From assembly GCF_014931605.1 (NCBI RefSeq), contig NZ_CP053382.1, forward strand, positions 3,162,001 through 3,226,000: 64,000 nucleotides of DNA. Reading direction: 5' to 3'. The notes beneath the pieces were generated by a model. The model was not told the origin of the DNA. It saw nothing but the letters and a program-made list of their open reading frames with translations, and did no database searches. A program made the position numbers and the translations under genes. Positions 51,167 to 60,381 of the stretch are shown in pieces; the stretch's first letter is position 1, and each line of letters starts with the position of its first letter. This stretch comes from Halomonas sp. MCCC 1A13316 (GTDB lineage Bacteria; Pseudomonadota; Gammaproteobacteria; Pseudomonadales; Halomonadaceae).

Positions 51167-51802
51167 TCAGAGCCGAGACTGCAGAGCCCGGGCCTCCTCG
51201 CGCAGCGCCTCGTCCGATGCCTGGCGATCTTCGCGGACAGTGCCTTCGACGGCGCGCCGGGCATGCTCGCGCGCTTCCGCCTGGTGCCCCTCGTCCTCGA
51301 GAAAAGCGGCATAGTAGTAATTGACGTCGATCCCATCGGGGCGGATCTCCAGGGCGCGCTGAAACATGCGCTCTGCGGTATCGCTGTCGCCAAAGCCGAT
51401 AGGAAAGCCCGGTGCGCGATCGTAAAGGGCACCAAGCGTCACGTAGGCAGAGCCGTTACCGCCTTGGGGGTCGAGTTCGATGGCCCGTTCCAGGGCATCG
51501 CGAGCCGTACGGGCGCTGCTGAGGGCTCCCAGGCCGCTGCGTTCGCGAGCATGAGAAGCTTCGATGATCCCATACCAGATCAGCGGCTGGGCCTCATTGG
51601 CGTTGGCCTCGGTCAACTGCTCGGCTTCCTTGGCCAGCGTCTTGAGCACGGTACGCCGCTGCCCCTCGGCCTGCTGCGTGTTGATCTGCTCCCAGCGCTG
51701 CTTGAGCGCTGCCACCTCGCTCTCCCAGGCCAGAGCACCGGCGAACGGGGCGAACAGTAGACCGGCGCCCAGGGCGGCACCGATGAGTTGACGTCGTAGC
51801 AT
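51167..51802 (-). CDS. Exported TPR-repeat protein
   Basis: A 211-residue protein with a signal peptide (MLRRQLIGAALGAGLLFAPFAGALA) and helical TPR-like repeats through the rest (ARDALERAIELDPQGGNGSAYVTLGALY and AERMFQRALEIRPDGIDVNYYYAAFLEDEG). It probably binds partners in the periplasm; function unknown. The ATG at 51802 is chosen because it starts the signal peptide. Divergent from greB. Confidence 0.8.
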   Translation of the reverse strand: MLRRQLIGAALGAGLLFAPFAGALAWESEVAALKQRWEQINTQQAEGQRRTVLKTLAKEAEQLTEANANEAQPLIWYGIIEASHARERSGLGALSSARTARDALERAIELDPQGGNGSAYVTLGALYDRAPGFPIGFGDSDTAERMFQRALEIRPDGIDVNYYYAAFLEDEGHQAEAREHARRAVEGTVREDRQASDEALREEARALQSRL

Positions 51803-51974
51803 GTCCAGACTCCTTGCCTCCATGGGGAGGGTTTATTCTTGGGATACGGCGTTGCCGACCTCTTGAATGTAACGAACGTTTGAATGATACGCCAGTCCGA
51901 ACATCAGGTTGGCCTGGCCCCCCGTGGATCAATGGCGTATGTTGCTCTCCGAAGCTACGAAGGAGTACGACGGC

Positions 51975-52523
51975 ATGAAGGGCCGCAACATGACGCGCTG
52001 GCGCGACCCGGCCAAGGATCCGCGCCAGGAACCCAAGAGCAACCTGATCACCGCCGAGGGTGCAGCACGCCTGCGCGGCATTCTCGACCATCTCTCGCGG
52101 ATCAAGCGTCCCGCTCTCTCGGCCAAGGTGGGTGAAGCCGCAGCACTCGGCGATCGCAGCGAGAACGCCGACTACACCTACAACAAGAAAGAACTCAACA
52201 GGGTCATCGCACGCATCCGCTACCTGACCAAGCGGCTCGACGAGTTGCAGGTCGTGGACCGCCTGCCGGCGAAAACGGACAAGATCTACTTCGGTGCCTT
52301 CGTGACTCTCGAAGACGAGGAAGGCGAGGAGATTCACATCCGCATCGTCGGCCATGACGAGACCGACACCGCCCGGCGCTGGATCAGCATCGACGCACCG
52401 CTGGCCAAGGCGCTGCTGGGCAAGTCGCTGGACGACGACGTCACGGTGAAGGCACCGGCCGGCGACACGACCTACGTGATCACGGACATCGCTTACCGGG
52501 ATCCCGTCAAACCCGCCCGATAG
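51975..52523 (+). CDS. greB: Transcription elongation factor GreB
   Basis: A 182-residue factor that rescues backtracked RNA polymerase by stimulating transcript cleavage. The N-terminal coiled coil contains ALGDRSENADYTYNKKELNRVIARIRYL, with the acidic tip residues in GDRSENADY and the YNKK(E) pattern of GreB rather than GreA. The FKBP-like C-terminal domain has ISIDAPLAKALLGKSLDDDV. The ATG at 51975 has AGGAG 10 bases upstream; ATG at 51990 is an alternative. The end overlaps the convergent rsmC gene by 31 bp. Confidence 0.93.
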   Translation: MKGRNMTRWRDPAKDPRQEPKSNLITAEGAARLRGILDHLSRIKRPALSAKVGEAAALGDRSENADYTYNKKELNRVIARIRYLTKRLDELQVVDRLPAKTDKIYFGAFVTLEDEEGEEIHIRIVGHDETDTARRWISIDAPLAKALLGKSLDDDVTVKAPAGDTTYVITDIAYRDPVKPAR

Positions 52524-53503
52524 ACACGAAACCGGCGATCGTCGGCCAGCACCTCGAAGCCGCCGAAAGCGCTCTGCAGCAGATCCGGATAAGGCAAGAA
52601 GGCATTGGCCACCAGCACCAGTTCGCCGCCCGGCAATAGATGCGTCGGCGCCTCACGGATCATATGGCCGGCCGGGCCGTAGTCGATGCTGCGCTCCTGA
52701 TGAAACGGCGGATTGCTGACGATGGCGGCAAAGCGTCGCTCGCCAAGCGCCGAGTAAACATCGCTGGCCAGGGCTTGCCCTTCGAGCCCATTGGCCTTCA
52801 GGGTGCGCCGGGTCGCCTCCACCGCGAAGGCGTTGACGTCCACTGCCATAACGCGGTGGCCGCGTCGCGCCAGCCAAGCGGCGAGGATGCCGTCGCCGCA
52901 GCCCATGTCGAGCACTTCCTGCGCCCGCTCAGGCTTGGGCAAATGTCGTTCGAGCTGATCGAGCAGCAGGCGAGTGCCATCGTCCAGCTTGCCGTGGCCG
53001 AATACGCCGGGGTGGCTGGCAAGCGACAGGCCCTCGGCCTCGAAGCGGGTCCAGGCGGCCTCCGGGTCGATGCCGACCGCACCGAGACGCGTCTCGAACA
53101 GGATGCAGCGTCGGGCACTATCGCGCTTGCGACAGCCCAGCCCCAGCGCCGCCAGCACCTTGAGCACGCGCTTGATGCCGCCCTGATTCTCGCCTACCAG
53201 CTGCAGCGGCGTGCCCGGCGGCAGGTTGGCACACAGCCACAACAGCCACCACTCGCCGAGCGCATGGCTCTTGGGCCAGAACAGCACCGCGCCGGGCGGC
53301 TCCCCATTAGGCATTGCATCGAACGGCGAGAAAGCCGGGCGGCCGTGATGGCGCCAGGCCTGCAGTACGCCATGGTCGGCGCTGACGACACTCCCCTGCC
53401 CCTCCTCGAGCCAGGCATCGCGCGGCGGCGCCACCCACAGCCAGCCGCGATAATCGGCCTCCTGGCGTTCCAACAGTTGGCAGACCGGCGTTTCGGCACT
53501 CAT
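52493..53503 (-). CDS. rsmC: 16S rRNA m2G1207 methyltransferase
   Basis: A 336-residue enzyme with a degenerate N-terminal methyltransferase domain and an active C-terminal one. The C-terminal part has HPGVFGHGKLDDGTRLLL, VLDMGCGDGILAAWLARRG and the amino-methyltransferase motif SNPPFH. The ATG at 53503 overlaps the cmoM stop (ATGA). The 3' end overlaps greB on the other strand by 31 bp. Confidence 0.93.
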   Translation of the reverse strand: MSAETPVCQLLERQEADYRGWLWVAPPRDAWLEEGQGSVVSADHGVLQAWRHHGRPAFSPFDAMPNGEPPGAVLFWPKSHALGEWWLLWLCANLPPGTPLQLVGENQGGIKRVLKVLAALGLGCRKRDSARRCILFETRLGAVGIDPEAAWTRFEAEGLSLASHPGVFGHGKLDDGTRLLLDQLERHLPKPERAQEVLDMGCGDGILAAWLARRGHRVMAVDVNAFAVEATRRTLKANGLEGQALASDVYSALGERRFAAIVSNPPFHQERSIDYGPAGHMIREAPTHLLPGGELVLVANAFLPYPDLLQSAFGGFEVLADDRRFRVYRAGLTGSR

Positions 53504-54309
53504 CGGCGGTTCTCCCTGCACGACTGTTCGCCTTCCTTCACCAGCGTATAGAGCAGGTAACGGCCCAAGCGCCAATGGGGTTCAGCCTGACAGTAGCGCC
53601 GCTCCAGCGCCACCAGGCGCTGCCAGTCATCTTCATTCGCCGGCGGCTGGCGCAAGTAGTCGTGAAAGATGCGAATCCCCGCCACCGAGTGTATCGACAG
53701 CCCGCACTCCTGGCTCCAGGCAACGATCCGCTCATGACACAGCGGCGAGATGGGCGTCAGCCGCTGCCGTCTGCCAGTACCCTCGAGGCGGTCGTCCAAT
53801 GCCTTCTGCAGGTTACCCTTGACCACGTTGGACATGCGCAGCGCATCGCGATTGAACACCATCAGCGATAGCTGGCCACCCGGGGCGAGCCCATCCGCCA
53901 GCGTGGCGAAAGCCGCGCGTGGATCGCTGAGCCACTCCAGCACGGCGTGGCAGGCGATCAGCGACCAAGGACCCGGGGCACGCTCCGGCAGCGCCTGCAG
54001 TGGGGCTTGGACGAAGCTCACCGGCAGACCGCCCAGCGCCTCTCGAGCCTGGTCGAGCATATCGCCGGCCGGCTCCAACAGCGTAACGGGGTGGCCGCGT
54101 CGGGCGAACCAGGCGGAGAGTTGCCCTAGCCCGCCACCTACGTCCAGCAGCGGCTGGCCGTCGAGCTGGAGCATGGCCGGCAGCAGCTCGTCGAGCATGG
54201 CCAGGCGCAGCGCACCACGCGGCCCCCCATAGAGGCTGCCGGCAAACTTCTCGACCAAGCCGTCGAAATGGCGGTCACCGGCGGGCGAGAGCGGAGTGGA
54301 ATCGGTCAT
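53500..54309 (-). CDS. cmoM: tRNA cmo5U34 methyltransferase CmoM (SmtA)
   Basis: A 269-residue SAM-dependent methyltransferase. The block FDGLVEKFAGSLYGGPRGALRLA, LLDVGGGLGQLSAWFA, HAVLEWLSDPRAA, GIRIFHDYLRQ and LERRYCQAEPHWRLGRYL follow E. coli CmoM closely. CmoM methylates the carboxyl group of cmo5U34 to give mcmo5U in some tRNAs. The ATG at 54309 is chosen because it gives the family start; rsmC follows with a 4-bp overlap. cmoA and cmoB are also in this window. Confidence 0.9.
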   Translation of the reverse strand: MTDSTPLSPAGDRHFDGLVEKFAGSLYGGPRGALRLAMLDELLPAMLQLDGQPLLDVGGGLGQLSAWFARRGHPVTLLEPAGDMLDQAREALGGLPVSFVQAPLQALPERAPGPWSLIACHAVLEWLSDPRAAFATLADGLAPGGQLSLMVFNRDALRMSNVVKGNLQKALDDRLEGTGRRQRLTPISPLCHERIVAWSQECGLSIHSVAGIRIFHDYLRQPPANEDDWQRLVALERRYCQAEPHWRLGRYLLYTLVKEGEQSCRENRR

Positions 54310-54343
54310 GGCTGGGCTGCAATAGCGGAGTGTGGCGCGCATT

Positions 54344-55852
54344 CTACCCGTCTTGCCAAAGTCTGGGCAGGTGTCGGCCCCAGCGCACCTCGGCTTCGAC
54401 CTGCGCCGCCAGCGCCAACAAGCGACCCTCGTCGCCCATGGCACCGACCACCTGCACCCCGACTGGCAGGCCCTGCGCGTTCACGTGCAGCGGCAGCGAC
54501 ATGGCCGGCTGTCCGGTCAGGTTGGCCAGTTGGGTAAAGGGCGTGCGAGCCAGAGCGTCACGCGCCAGGTGCTTGAGCATGCCCGCCTTGAGCGCCAGCG
54601 CCGACAAGCCGGGAATCGCCAGTAGCGACATCAGGCGCTCCTGTGCCGGCGGCGGATAGAGCTCTCCCAGGCGTGGCGCCGGCGCAGCAGCAACCGGCAT
54701 CAGCAGCACGTCATAGTGGCGATGAAAGGCTCCCATGGCGCGTGCCGCCGAATTCCAGTCGCGCTTGGCCAGTTCATAGTCACGTACCGGCAGGCTGCTC
54801 CCAAGGCGGGCGATGGCGCGGGTGGAAGGTTCGACCTCTAGACGCGTAACGGGCACGCCTGTCTCGCGGGCGATCCAGGCCAGATCGGCGCTGAGATGCC
54901 CCAGGTAGAGCGTCAGGTAGGCATTGGCCAGGCGCTCGCCGTCGATCGGCGGGTCGGCCCATTCGACTCGATGCCCCAGCCCTTCGAGCGTATTGGCCGC
55001 CGCTTCCACCGCTTGGCGCACCTCGGGGTCGAGCACGCTGCCGAGCGGCTTGCTCAACGGCTCACCCAGTGAGACTGCCACGCGCAGCGGCTCGGGCGGT
55101 CGCTCGAGCGCGGCGAGAAAGCCCCGCTCGGATTTCACCGGGTAGGGGCCACCTTCGTCCATGCCGTTGATGGCATCGAGCAAGGCGGCGCTGTCGCGTA
55201 CCGAGCGAGTTACGGCGTGTTCCACCACGGCGCCCTGCCAAACCTCGGCATGCAACGGGCCCTGGGGCACTCGCCCACGAGAAGGCTTCAGGCCGAACAG
55301 CCCGCAGTAGCTGGCAGGAATGCGGATCGAGCCGCCGCCATCTCCGGCCATCGCCAGCGGTACCAGCCCGGCGGCAACCGCGGCTGCCGCGCCGCCGCTG
55401 GAGCCGCCAGGCGAGTAGCCGGCATGCCACGGATTGACCGGATGCGGGAAGGCCCGCGGCTCGGTGATACCCATCAGCCCCAATTCGGGGGTAGCCGTCT
55501 GGCCGAGGATGGCAAAGCCCGCTTGGCGCAGGCGTGCAACCAATGTCGAATCCACCGGTGGCTTCCACTCGGCTAAGGCCGCGCTGCCGAAGGCCAATGG
55601 TTCACCTTCGATCGCCATCAGCAGATCCTTGGTCAACGTCGGCACCCCGGCAAATATCGACTCGGCAGCGATGGCACCGGCTTCGGCCCGGGCGCGCTCG
55701 AAGCGCGTACGAACCACCGCCCCGAGCCGTGGGTTGCCCTGCTCGATGGCACGACAGGCGGCATCGAACACCTCCGTACGGCTCACCTCACCCTTGCGAA
55801 TCAACTCGGCCAAGCCCAGGGCATCGTGCCGACGATACTCCTCTATCTCCAT
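54344..55852 (-). CDS. Amidase signature family hydrolase
   Basis: A 502-residue amidase with the Ser-cisSer-Lys triad: Lys in [10 protein letters not shown], cis-Ser in [14 protein letters not shown] and the nucleophile Ser in [12 protein letters not shown]. It resembles broad-specificity amidases rather than GatA, since no gatB or gatC is nearby. The substrate is unknown. The ATG at 55852 follows a GGGGAGGCGC stretch. It ends 34 bp before cmoM on the same strand. A second, frameshifted amidase lies on the other side of the tRNA gene. Confidence 0.88.
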   Translation of the reverse strand: MEIEEYRRHDALGLAELIRKGEVSRTEVFDAACRAIEQGNPRLGAVVRTRFERARAEAGAIAAESIFAGVPTLTKDLLMAIEGEPLAFGSAALAEWKPPVDSTLVARLRQAGFAILGQTATPELGLMGITEPRAFPHPVNPWHAGYSPGGSSGGAAAAVAAGLVPLAMAGDGGGSIRIPASYCGLFGLKPSRGRVPQGPLHAEVWQGAVVEHAVTRSVRDSAALLDAINGMDEGGPYPVKSERGFLAALERPPEPLRVAVSLGEPLSKPLGSVLDPEVRQAVEAAANTLEGLGHRVEWADPPIDGERLANAYLTLYLGHLSADLAWIARETGVPVTRLEVEPSTRAIARLGSSLPVRDYELAKRDWNSAARAMGAFHRHYDVLLMPVAAAPAPRLGELYPPPAQERLMSLLAIPGLSALALKAGMLKHLARDALARTPFTQLANLTGQPAMSLPLHVNAQGLPVGVQVVGAMGDEGRLLALAAQVEAEVRWGRHLPRLWQDG

Positions 55853-55927
55853 GCGCCTCCCCTTCCCATCGGATACCTCGATGATGCCGGGCGGCGCCCT
55901 GAGGAGCAACGTAACCCCCAGGGCGGT

Positions 55928-55956
55928 TTATCTCGCCAACTCAAGCCCGTATAATG
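55928..55956 (+). promoter_or_regulatory. Likely promoter of tRNA-Arg
   Basis: A consensus -10 TATAAT (55951-55956) lies 12 bp before the mature tRNA 5' end, with a poor -35 TTTATC 17 bp further upstream. The GC-rich stretch GCGCAGCCGTGC between -10 and tRNA fits a stringent discriminator. Confidence 0.6.
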
Positions 55957-55968
55957 CGCAGCCGTGCG

Positions 55969-56045
55969 CCCCCTTAGCTCAGCTGGATAGAGCGTCCCCC
56001 TCCTAAGGGGAAGGTCTCAGGTTCGAATCCTGAAGGGGGCGCCAA
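55969..56045 (+). tRNA. tRNA-Arg (anticodon CCT)
   Basis: A full cloverleaf can be drawn: acceptor GCCCCCT / AGGGGGC, D arm GCTC..GAGC, anticodon stem TCCCC / GGGGA with loop CTCCTAA (anticodon CCT, reading AGG), T arm TCAGG-TTCGAAT-CCTGA, and an encoded CCA end. tRNA-Arg(CCU) reads a rare codon in GC-rich genomes and is a frequent integration site for mobile elements. Confidence 0.96.
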
Positions 56046-56332
56046 CCCCTCCCCAAGCACTTCGTCTATCTCCGCCACCCGCTATTTTCGCGCCGTCTTT
56101 GCGCTGAATGCCCTCCAGCGCGGGCATCAACGGAGCCGTTGGCCTATATGCCACCTAACGACTCGCCGCCAGAGATGAATCAGGTCAGCTTCAAGGAATT
56201 ATCATAGCGGTACGGAATATAAATTCAGGAAACGCGGCGCAACCAAAGTCAATCAAGCAACTTTTGAACTGGGCGTAAGATGCAGTTTAAGACTGAGCAA
56301 ATGGTGAAGCAGAAGAACAGGGAGAGTTATAA

Positions 56333-57765
56333 ATGGAATCGGCAATGGAGTCCTACCCTCGTCTCACCGCGATAGAGCTTCTCGCGCGCCTTCAACGTTC
56401 AGAAGTCACCGCAGTGGAATTGGCTGAGTCAGCACTGTGTCAGATTGAATCATTGGACGTTAACGTCAATGCCTTTTTCCAGGTTGACCGGGACAAGACG
56501 CTGGAAATGGCGCGCGCAGCGGATGAGCGTTATCGCGCCTGGCAGACAATGGGGCTGCTCGATGGCCTGCCGGTTGCGGTAAAGGATGCCTTCGATCAGA
56601 TCTCCTGGACGACACGCGATGGCTCCAAACTGACGAAAGATCTTCCAGCCAAGCTGGATGCGCCAACGGTTGCCGCCTGTCGTCGTCATGGCTTCGTCCC
56701 GGTCGGCAAGACCAACATGTCGGAGTTCGGCTGGAAGGCGGTAACAGACTCACCACTCGCCGGAATCACCCGTAATCCCTGGAACCTGGACAAGACCCCG
56801 GGCGGATCCAGCGGCGGCAGTGCTGCTGCCGTCGCCATGGGCATCGCCCCACTGGCATTGGCGGCGGATTCAGGTGGCTCGATTCGTATTCCAGCCAGCT
56901 TCTGCGGCGTGGTGGGGTTCAAGCCGACGCATGGTCAGGCCCCCATGCATCCGGGCAGCCATTATGGCAAGCTTTCCCAACCCGGTCCTATCGCGCACAC
57001 GGTCCGCGATGTCGCATTGCTTCTTGAAGTGATGACAGAATCCGACCCGAGCGACCCACGGCTCCAAAACATCTCACAGCGTTACCGGGAAGAACTGTCG
57101 GGTGGTATCAGGGGGCTACGCATCGCTTATAGCCCAACCCTGGGCCAGGATGTCGAAGTCGACCCCGAGATTTCGGCTGCCGTTGAGCACATGTGGCCGA
57201 TAAGCTTACGGAACTGGGTGCACGGATAGTCCACACCGATCCGGATGTGGGTGGACTGCATGAACATTATCAGCGACTGTTCTTTGCCACGGCTTCGATG
57301 ATGGTCCAGGACTGGGATGAAACCGCCCGAGCCCAGTTGGATCCCGGGCTTCGTGAGGTCGCCGAGCGCTATAGCCGACTCAGCGCTCTGGACTATATGG
57401 AGTCGGACTCCGCCCGAGTCGACCTTATGCATCGGATGAGCTTCTTTCATCTGGACTACGACCTAATACTCTGTCCAACGGCCCCGGTCAGACCCTTTGA
57501 CGTCGGTCGTGAGGTCCCGTCGGGCTGGCCCGAGCCGCGTTGGACCAGCTGGGCGCTGTTCACCTGGCCCTGGAACATGAGTGGTCAGCCCGCCATCAGC
57601 ATCCCTTGCGGCTTTACTCGCGACGGATTACCGATCGGTGCCCAGCTCATCGGTGCCCGGCATCAAGATTCTCTCGTATTGCGCGTTGCACAGGCATTCC
57701 AGCAAATTAGCCCCCTTACCGATCGGCGTCCTCCCATGATCACAACTCAGTGCGATAGGCTCTGA
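56333..57765 (+). pseudogene. Amidase signature family gene, frameshifted
   Basis: Two consecutive frames together make one 476-residue amidase. The first (56333-57229) has Lys in LPVAVKDAFDQ and the GGSSGGSAAAVAMG and [11 protein letters not shown] motifs. The second (frame from 57193) continues with ADKLTELGARIVHTDPDVGG to the C-terminus. The frames meet at ATGTGG (57191-57196): removing one TG restores HMADKLTELG, so a two-base TG duplication is the likely cause. All three catalytic residues are in the 5' part, so the lesion may be recent or a sequencing error. The ATG follows AGGGAG. It differs clearly from the amidase at 54344. Confidence 0.85.
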
Positions 57766-57769
57766 TGGG

Positions 57770-58288
57770 TCAGCGAAAGCTGCGTGGCGTGGAAAGCGGA
57801 TGGATCCTCAAGCGATCCTCGGTAATGGTGTTTTCCGTGCCGAAGACTTCTGCAGGGTAATAAGCGTGATATAAATCGAATTGAGCATCCTCGGCCTTGG
57901 CTACCGATTCGAACATGGCGCGTGAGGCTGTGTTGCTGGAACTGACGGTAGCCTCAAGAGCGGTGACATGACCGCAATGGGGACGTGCCAGGATATGCTG
58001 TATCATTCTTATGGCTAGCCCTTGGCCGCGTCCATGCTCGTGGACGCCGATTTGCCAGAGAAAGTAAGTGTTGGGCTGCTTGGGATGAAGATAACCCGTT
58101 ACGAAGGCGACAAGTTCACCTTCACTCTCCGCCACGGCGCATGTTTCCGAAAAATGAGAACAATGAAGAAGATTACAGTATATTGAGTTCTCAGCAAGTG
58201 GCGGCACCCGGCGCACCAGATCATGCAAGGGAGCACTGTCCCTCAGTCTAGGCTCTCGAATGATAGTATCGGATTTTTCCTTACGCAT
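57770..58288 (-). CDS. Diaminobutyrate acetyltransferase EctA family, orphan copy
   Basis: A 172-residue GNAT protein. It follows EctA of Halomonas along most of its length: IIREPRLRDSAPLHDLVRRV with PPLAENSIYCNLL, CAVAESEGELVAFVTGYL, NTYFLWQIGV and the acetyl-CoA loop GRGQGLAIRMI. EctA makes N-gamma-acetyl-diaminobutyrate, the second step of ectoine synthesis. Here ectB and ectC are absent on both sides, so it may be a paralogue or part of a split pathway. An AAGGAG site lies about 11 bases before the ATG at 58288; an upstream ATG at 58318 is possible. Convergent with the broken amidase, and at the edge of the AT-richer region. Confidence 0.82.
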   Translation of the reverse strand: MRKEKSDTIIREPRLRDSAPLHDLVRRVPPLAENSIYCNLLHCSHFSETCAVAESEGELVAFVTGYLHPKQPNTYFLWQIGVHEHGRGQGLAIRMIQHILARPHCGHVTALEATVSSSNTASRAMFESVAKAEDAQFDLYHAYYPAEVFGTENTITEDRLRIHPLSTPRSFR

Positions 58289-58358
58289 CGCGATGATATC
58301 TCCTTCCTTCCCAAGCATTTGCCAATAGCCTACAAGCCAGCATGTGTTCACAATAAAA

Positions 58359-58386
58359 CTGCCAATAGCGTAACCGCTATTGGCAG
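58359..58386 (-). terminator. Rho-independent terminator after the KGG protein
   Basis: A perfect 12-bp stem (CTGCCAATAGCG / CGCTATTGGCAG) with a TAAC loop is followed on the minus strand by TTTTATTG. It lies 46 bp past the KGG-protein stop and about 70 bp before the EctA-like start. Confidence 0.85.
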
Positions 58387-58432
58387 CATGCCAGGCAACT
58401 TACTTTGCTCGTTTCGAGAGCGTCGGAAACTC

Positions 58433-58780
58433 TTAGGTGCTGCGGCCTCCACCGCTGTTCTTGCCACCTTTCTGACCGGCCTCTGATGCTTTCTCGCGAT
58501 CATTAGCGAAGTTTCCTCCGCTATGTTTTCCACCTTTTTGGCCGGCTTTTGAAGCTCGCTGTGGGTCATTGGCGAAGTTACCGCCACTGTTGTGGCCACC
58601 TTTCTGACCAGCTTCAGAAGCGCGCTCAGGGTCGTTAGCGAAGTTACCACCGCTTTGTTGACCCCCTTTATGACCGATATCCTCGTAAAACTCCTTCCCA
58701 TGGGTTTTCGAAGTGGCTTCACCGCCTTTCTTGCCAGCTTCGTTAACGCTCATGTTCCCTTGATTGCGCTTATCTGCCAT
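58433..58780 (-). CDS. KGG-repeat (Con-10-like) stress protein
   Basis: A 115-residue, very hydrophilic protein with five KGG motifs. Three near-identical 22-residue units of the form KGG..SGGNFANDPERASEAGQ follow one another, and a fourth is cut short. This is the pattern of the stress-induced KGG family (Bacillus GsiB, E. coli YciG, fungal Con-10), linked with desiccation and general stress. A GGAG site precedes the ATG. The repeats at DNA level (66 bp) could allow copy-number change without loss of frame. Terminated by a strong hairpin. Confidence 0.92.
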   Translation of the reverse strand: MADKRNQGNMSVNEAGKKGGEATSKTHGKEFYEDIGHKGGQQSGGNFANDPERASEAGQKGGHNSGGNFANDPQRASKAGQKGGKHSGGNFANDREKASEAGQKGGKNSGGGRST

Positions 58781-59100
58781 GGTTAGTCTCCTTGATCCGG
58801 GAATGACTCGTACAGTCTACCCATTTACTGCCTGCGACCTCCTTGGTCATCTTGTAGAATAGGACCCTCCAAGAAGCTAAACAAGTTGAGAAATTTATAT
58901 CTCGCGCATCGAAATGTATCCATCTTTACATTTTCCATTAAGTCTTTGGACCGGCAGCAAAATGGACACGGCGAGAGTAGACCTGCGTACAGGATGGCGT
59001 GCATTTTCAAACATACCGTTACCTTTTGCGCTTTGCCGAAGTTGAAGGCATTCCCTATCTTTTTATGGGAATACTTTTCATGTAGCCATAAGGAAGAGGC
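58781..59100. other. AT-rich intergenic space between KGG and yihY-type genes
   Basis: The 320 bp hold the divergent promoters of the KGG gene and the YihY-family gene. An inverted repeat ATTCCC...GGGAAT lies about 30-50 bp before the latter, and AAGGAAGAGGC is its ribosome site. No further gene or clear promoter pair was seen. Confidence 0.5.
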
Positions 59101-60069
59101 ATGGCAAACCGAAACTCAGCGCCTACACAGCGCGGTCGACAGGCCAATCGTCCAGGACAGATACCCAAGCCGGGATGGAAGGACATTCTCAAGCGCACCA
59201 AAGTAGAGTTGGCACGTGACCATGTCTCGATCGTTGCTGCGGGCATTGCTTTCTACGGGCTTCTGGCGATCGTACCGGCTATCGTTGCAACCATTGCCCT
59301 CTGGGCTATCCTGTTCGATCCTCAGCAAATTACCCAGCAAATCTCCAGCATCAGTCACCTGCTTCCTGATGAGGCTGCAACTATCATTCGACAACAAGCG
59401 GAGCGGGCTAGTCGGAATTCTGGTGCCGGCATGAGCCTGGCAGCGGCTGGCGGTATATTGCTGGCCATCTATAGCGCTTCCCGAGGTGTCAATGGCTTCA
59501 TGGAAGGGCTCAATATCGTCTACGACGAGGAAGAAAACCGTGGGGTGCTGAAGAAAACGGCACTCAAGCTTTTCTTGACGATAGGTGCCATTTTCATGGT
59601 CTTGGTGGCGTTTGGGGTAATAGCGGCCATTCCTGCCATTGCAGATCTAATCGGACTGTCGGATTTCGCCAGTTTTCTCGTCAATTTGGCCCGCTGGCCA
59701 TTATTGATGATCGTTGCCATGCTGGCTATCGCAATACTCTATCGTTATGGTCCCGATCGTGACAAGCCACGCTGGCAGTGGACCAGCATCGGCTCGCTCG
59801 TTGCCGTCCTGCTATGGCTTTTAGGATCGATCGCCTTTTCGATCTACGTGCGCAACTTTGGAAGTTATAATGAAATTTATGGATCGCTGGGCGCCGTCAT
59901 CATTCTGCTGATGTGGTTTTGGCTCTCCGCCTACATCGTCCTGCTGGGAGCTGAACTCAATAGCGAAATGGAGCATCAAACGACACATGACACCACGGTG
60001 GGCGGCAACGAACGAATGGGCGAGCGAGATGCATATGTAGCGGACACGCTCGGAGAGAGAAAAGATTAG
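59101..60069 (+). CDS. YihY/UPF0761 (BrkB-like) inner-membrane protein
   Basis: A 322-residue protein with about six transmembrane helices between residues 40 and 285. The family blocks are DHVSIVAAGIAFYGLLAIVPA, IYSASRGVNGFMEGLNIVYDEEENRG and YGSLGAVIILLMWFWLSAYIVLLGAELNSEME. It was long mis-named ribonuclease BN; a role as transporter or envelope protein is not settled. N- and C-terminal tails are hydrophilic. Its base composition is lower in GC than the housekeeping blocks. Confidence 0.9.
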   Translation: MANRNSAPTQRGRQANRPGQIPKPGWKDILKRTKVELARDHVSIVAAGIAFYGLLAIVPAIVATIALWAILFDPQQITQQISSISHLLPDEAATIIRQQAERASRNSGAGMSLAAAGGILLAIYSASRGVNGFMEGLNIVYDEEENRGVLKKTALKLFLTIGAIFMVLVAFGVIAAIPAIADLIGLSDFASFLVNLARWPLLMIVAMLAIAILYRYGPDRDKPRWQWTSIGSLVAVLLWLLGSIAFSIYVRNFGSYNEIYGSLGAVIILLMWFWLSAYIVLLGAELNSEMEHQTTHDTTVGGNERMGERDAYVADTLGERKD

Positions 60070-60381
60070 CTGTGGCTCTACATTATAGCCTCACGATATA
60101 AGAGGGTTCCAGCCACAGGCTGAAGCCCTTGAGTCTTTCTAAGCTTCACTTACTGGTGTCGCACCAACCTTTGCAAGAGAAGCGAAGCCTTAAACATCTC
60201 TCTCTTTCTTTGGCTCTTACTCGTAATACCTAACTGCTATGCAAGATAACATTTCAGCAAAAACGTTAGCGACAATCATGCGAAGAACTCCTTGTATCCT
60301 CTGCCGGTGCGTTCTACGTTCAATATGCGGGTTTGGTCCCGCGTCATCTGGATAAGGACTTTTGAGTCAAGGAGGCTAACC
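60070..60381. other. 312-bp intergenic space before the DUF2795 gene
   Basis: Mostly AT-rich sequence. TGTGGCT near 60072 and AGCCACA near 60111 are inverted copies that could form a hairpin after the YihY-family gene. No coding frame or tRNA was recognised. The region directly before 60382 contains the AAGGAGG ribosome site of the next gene. Confidence 0.45.
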
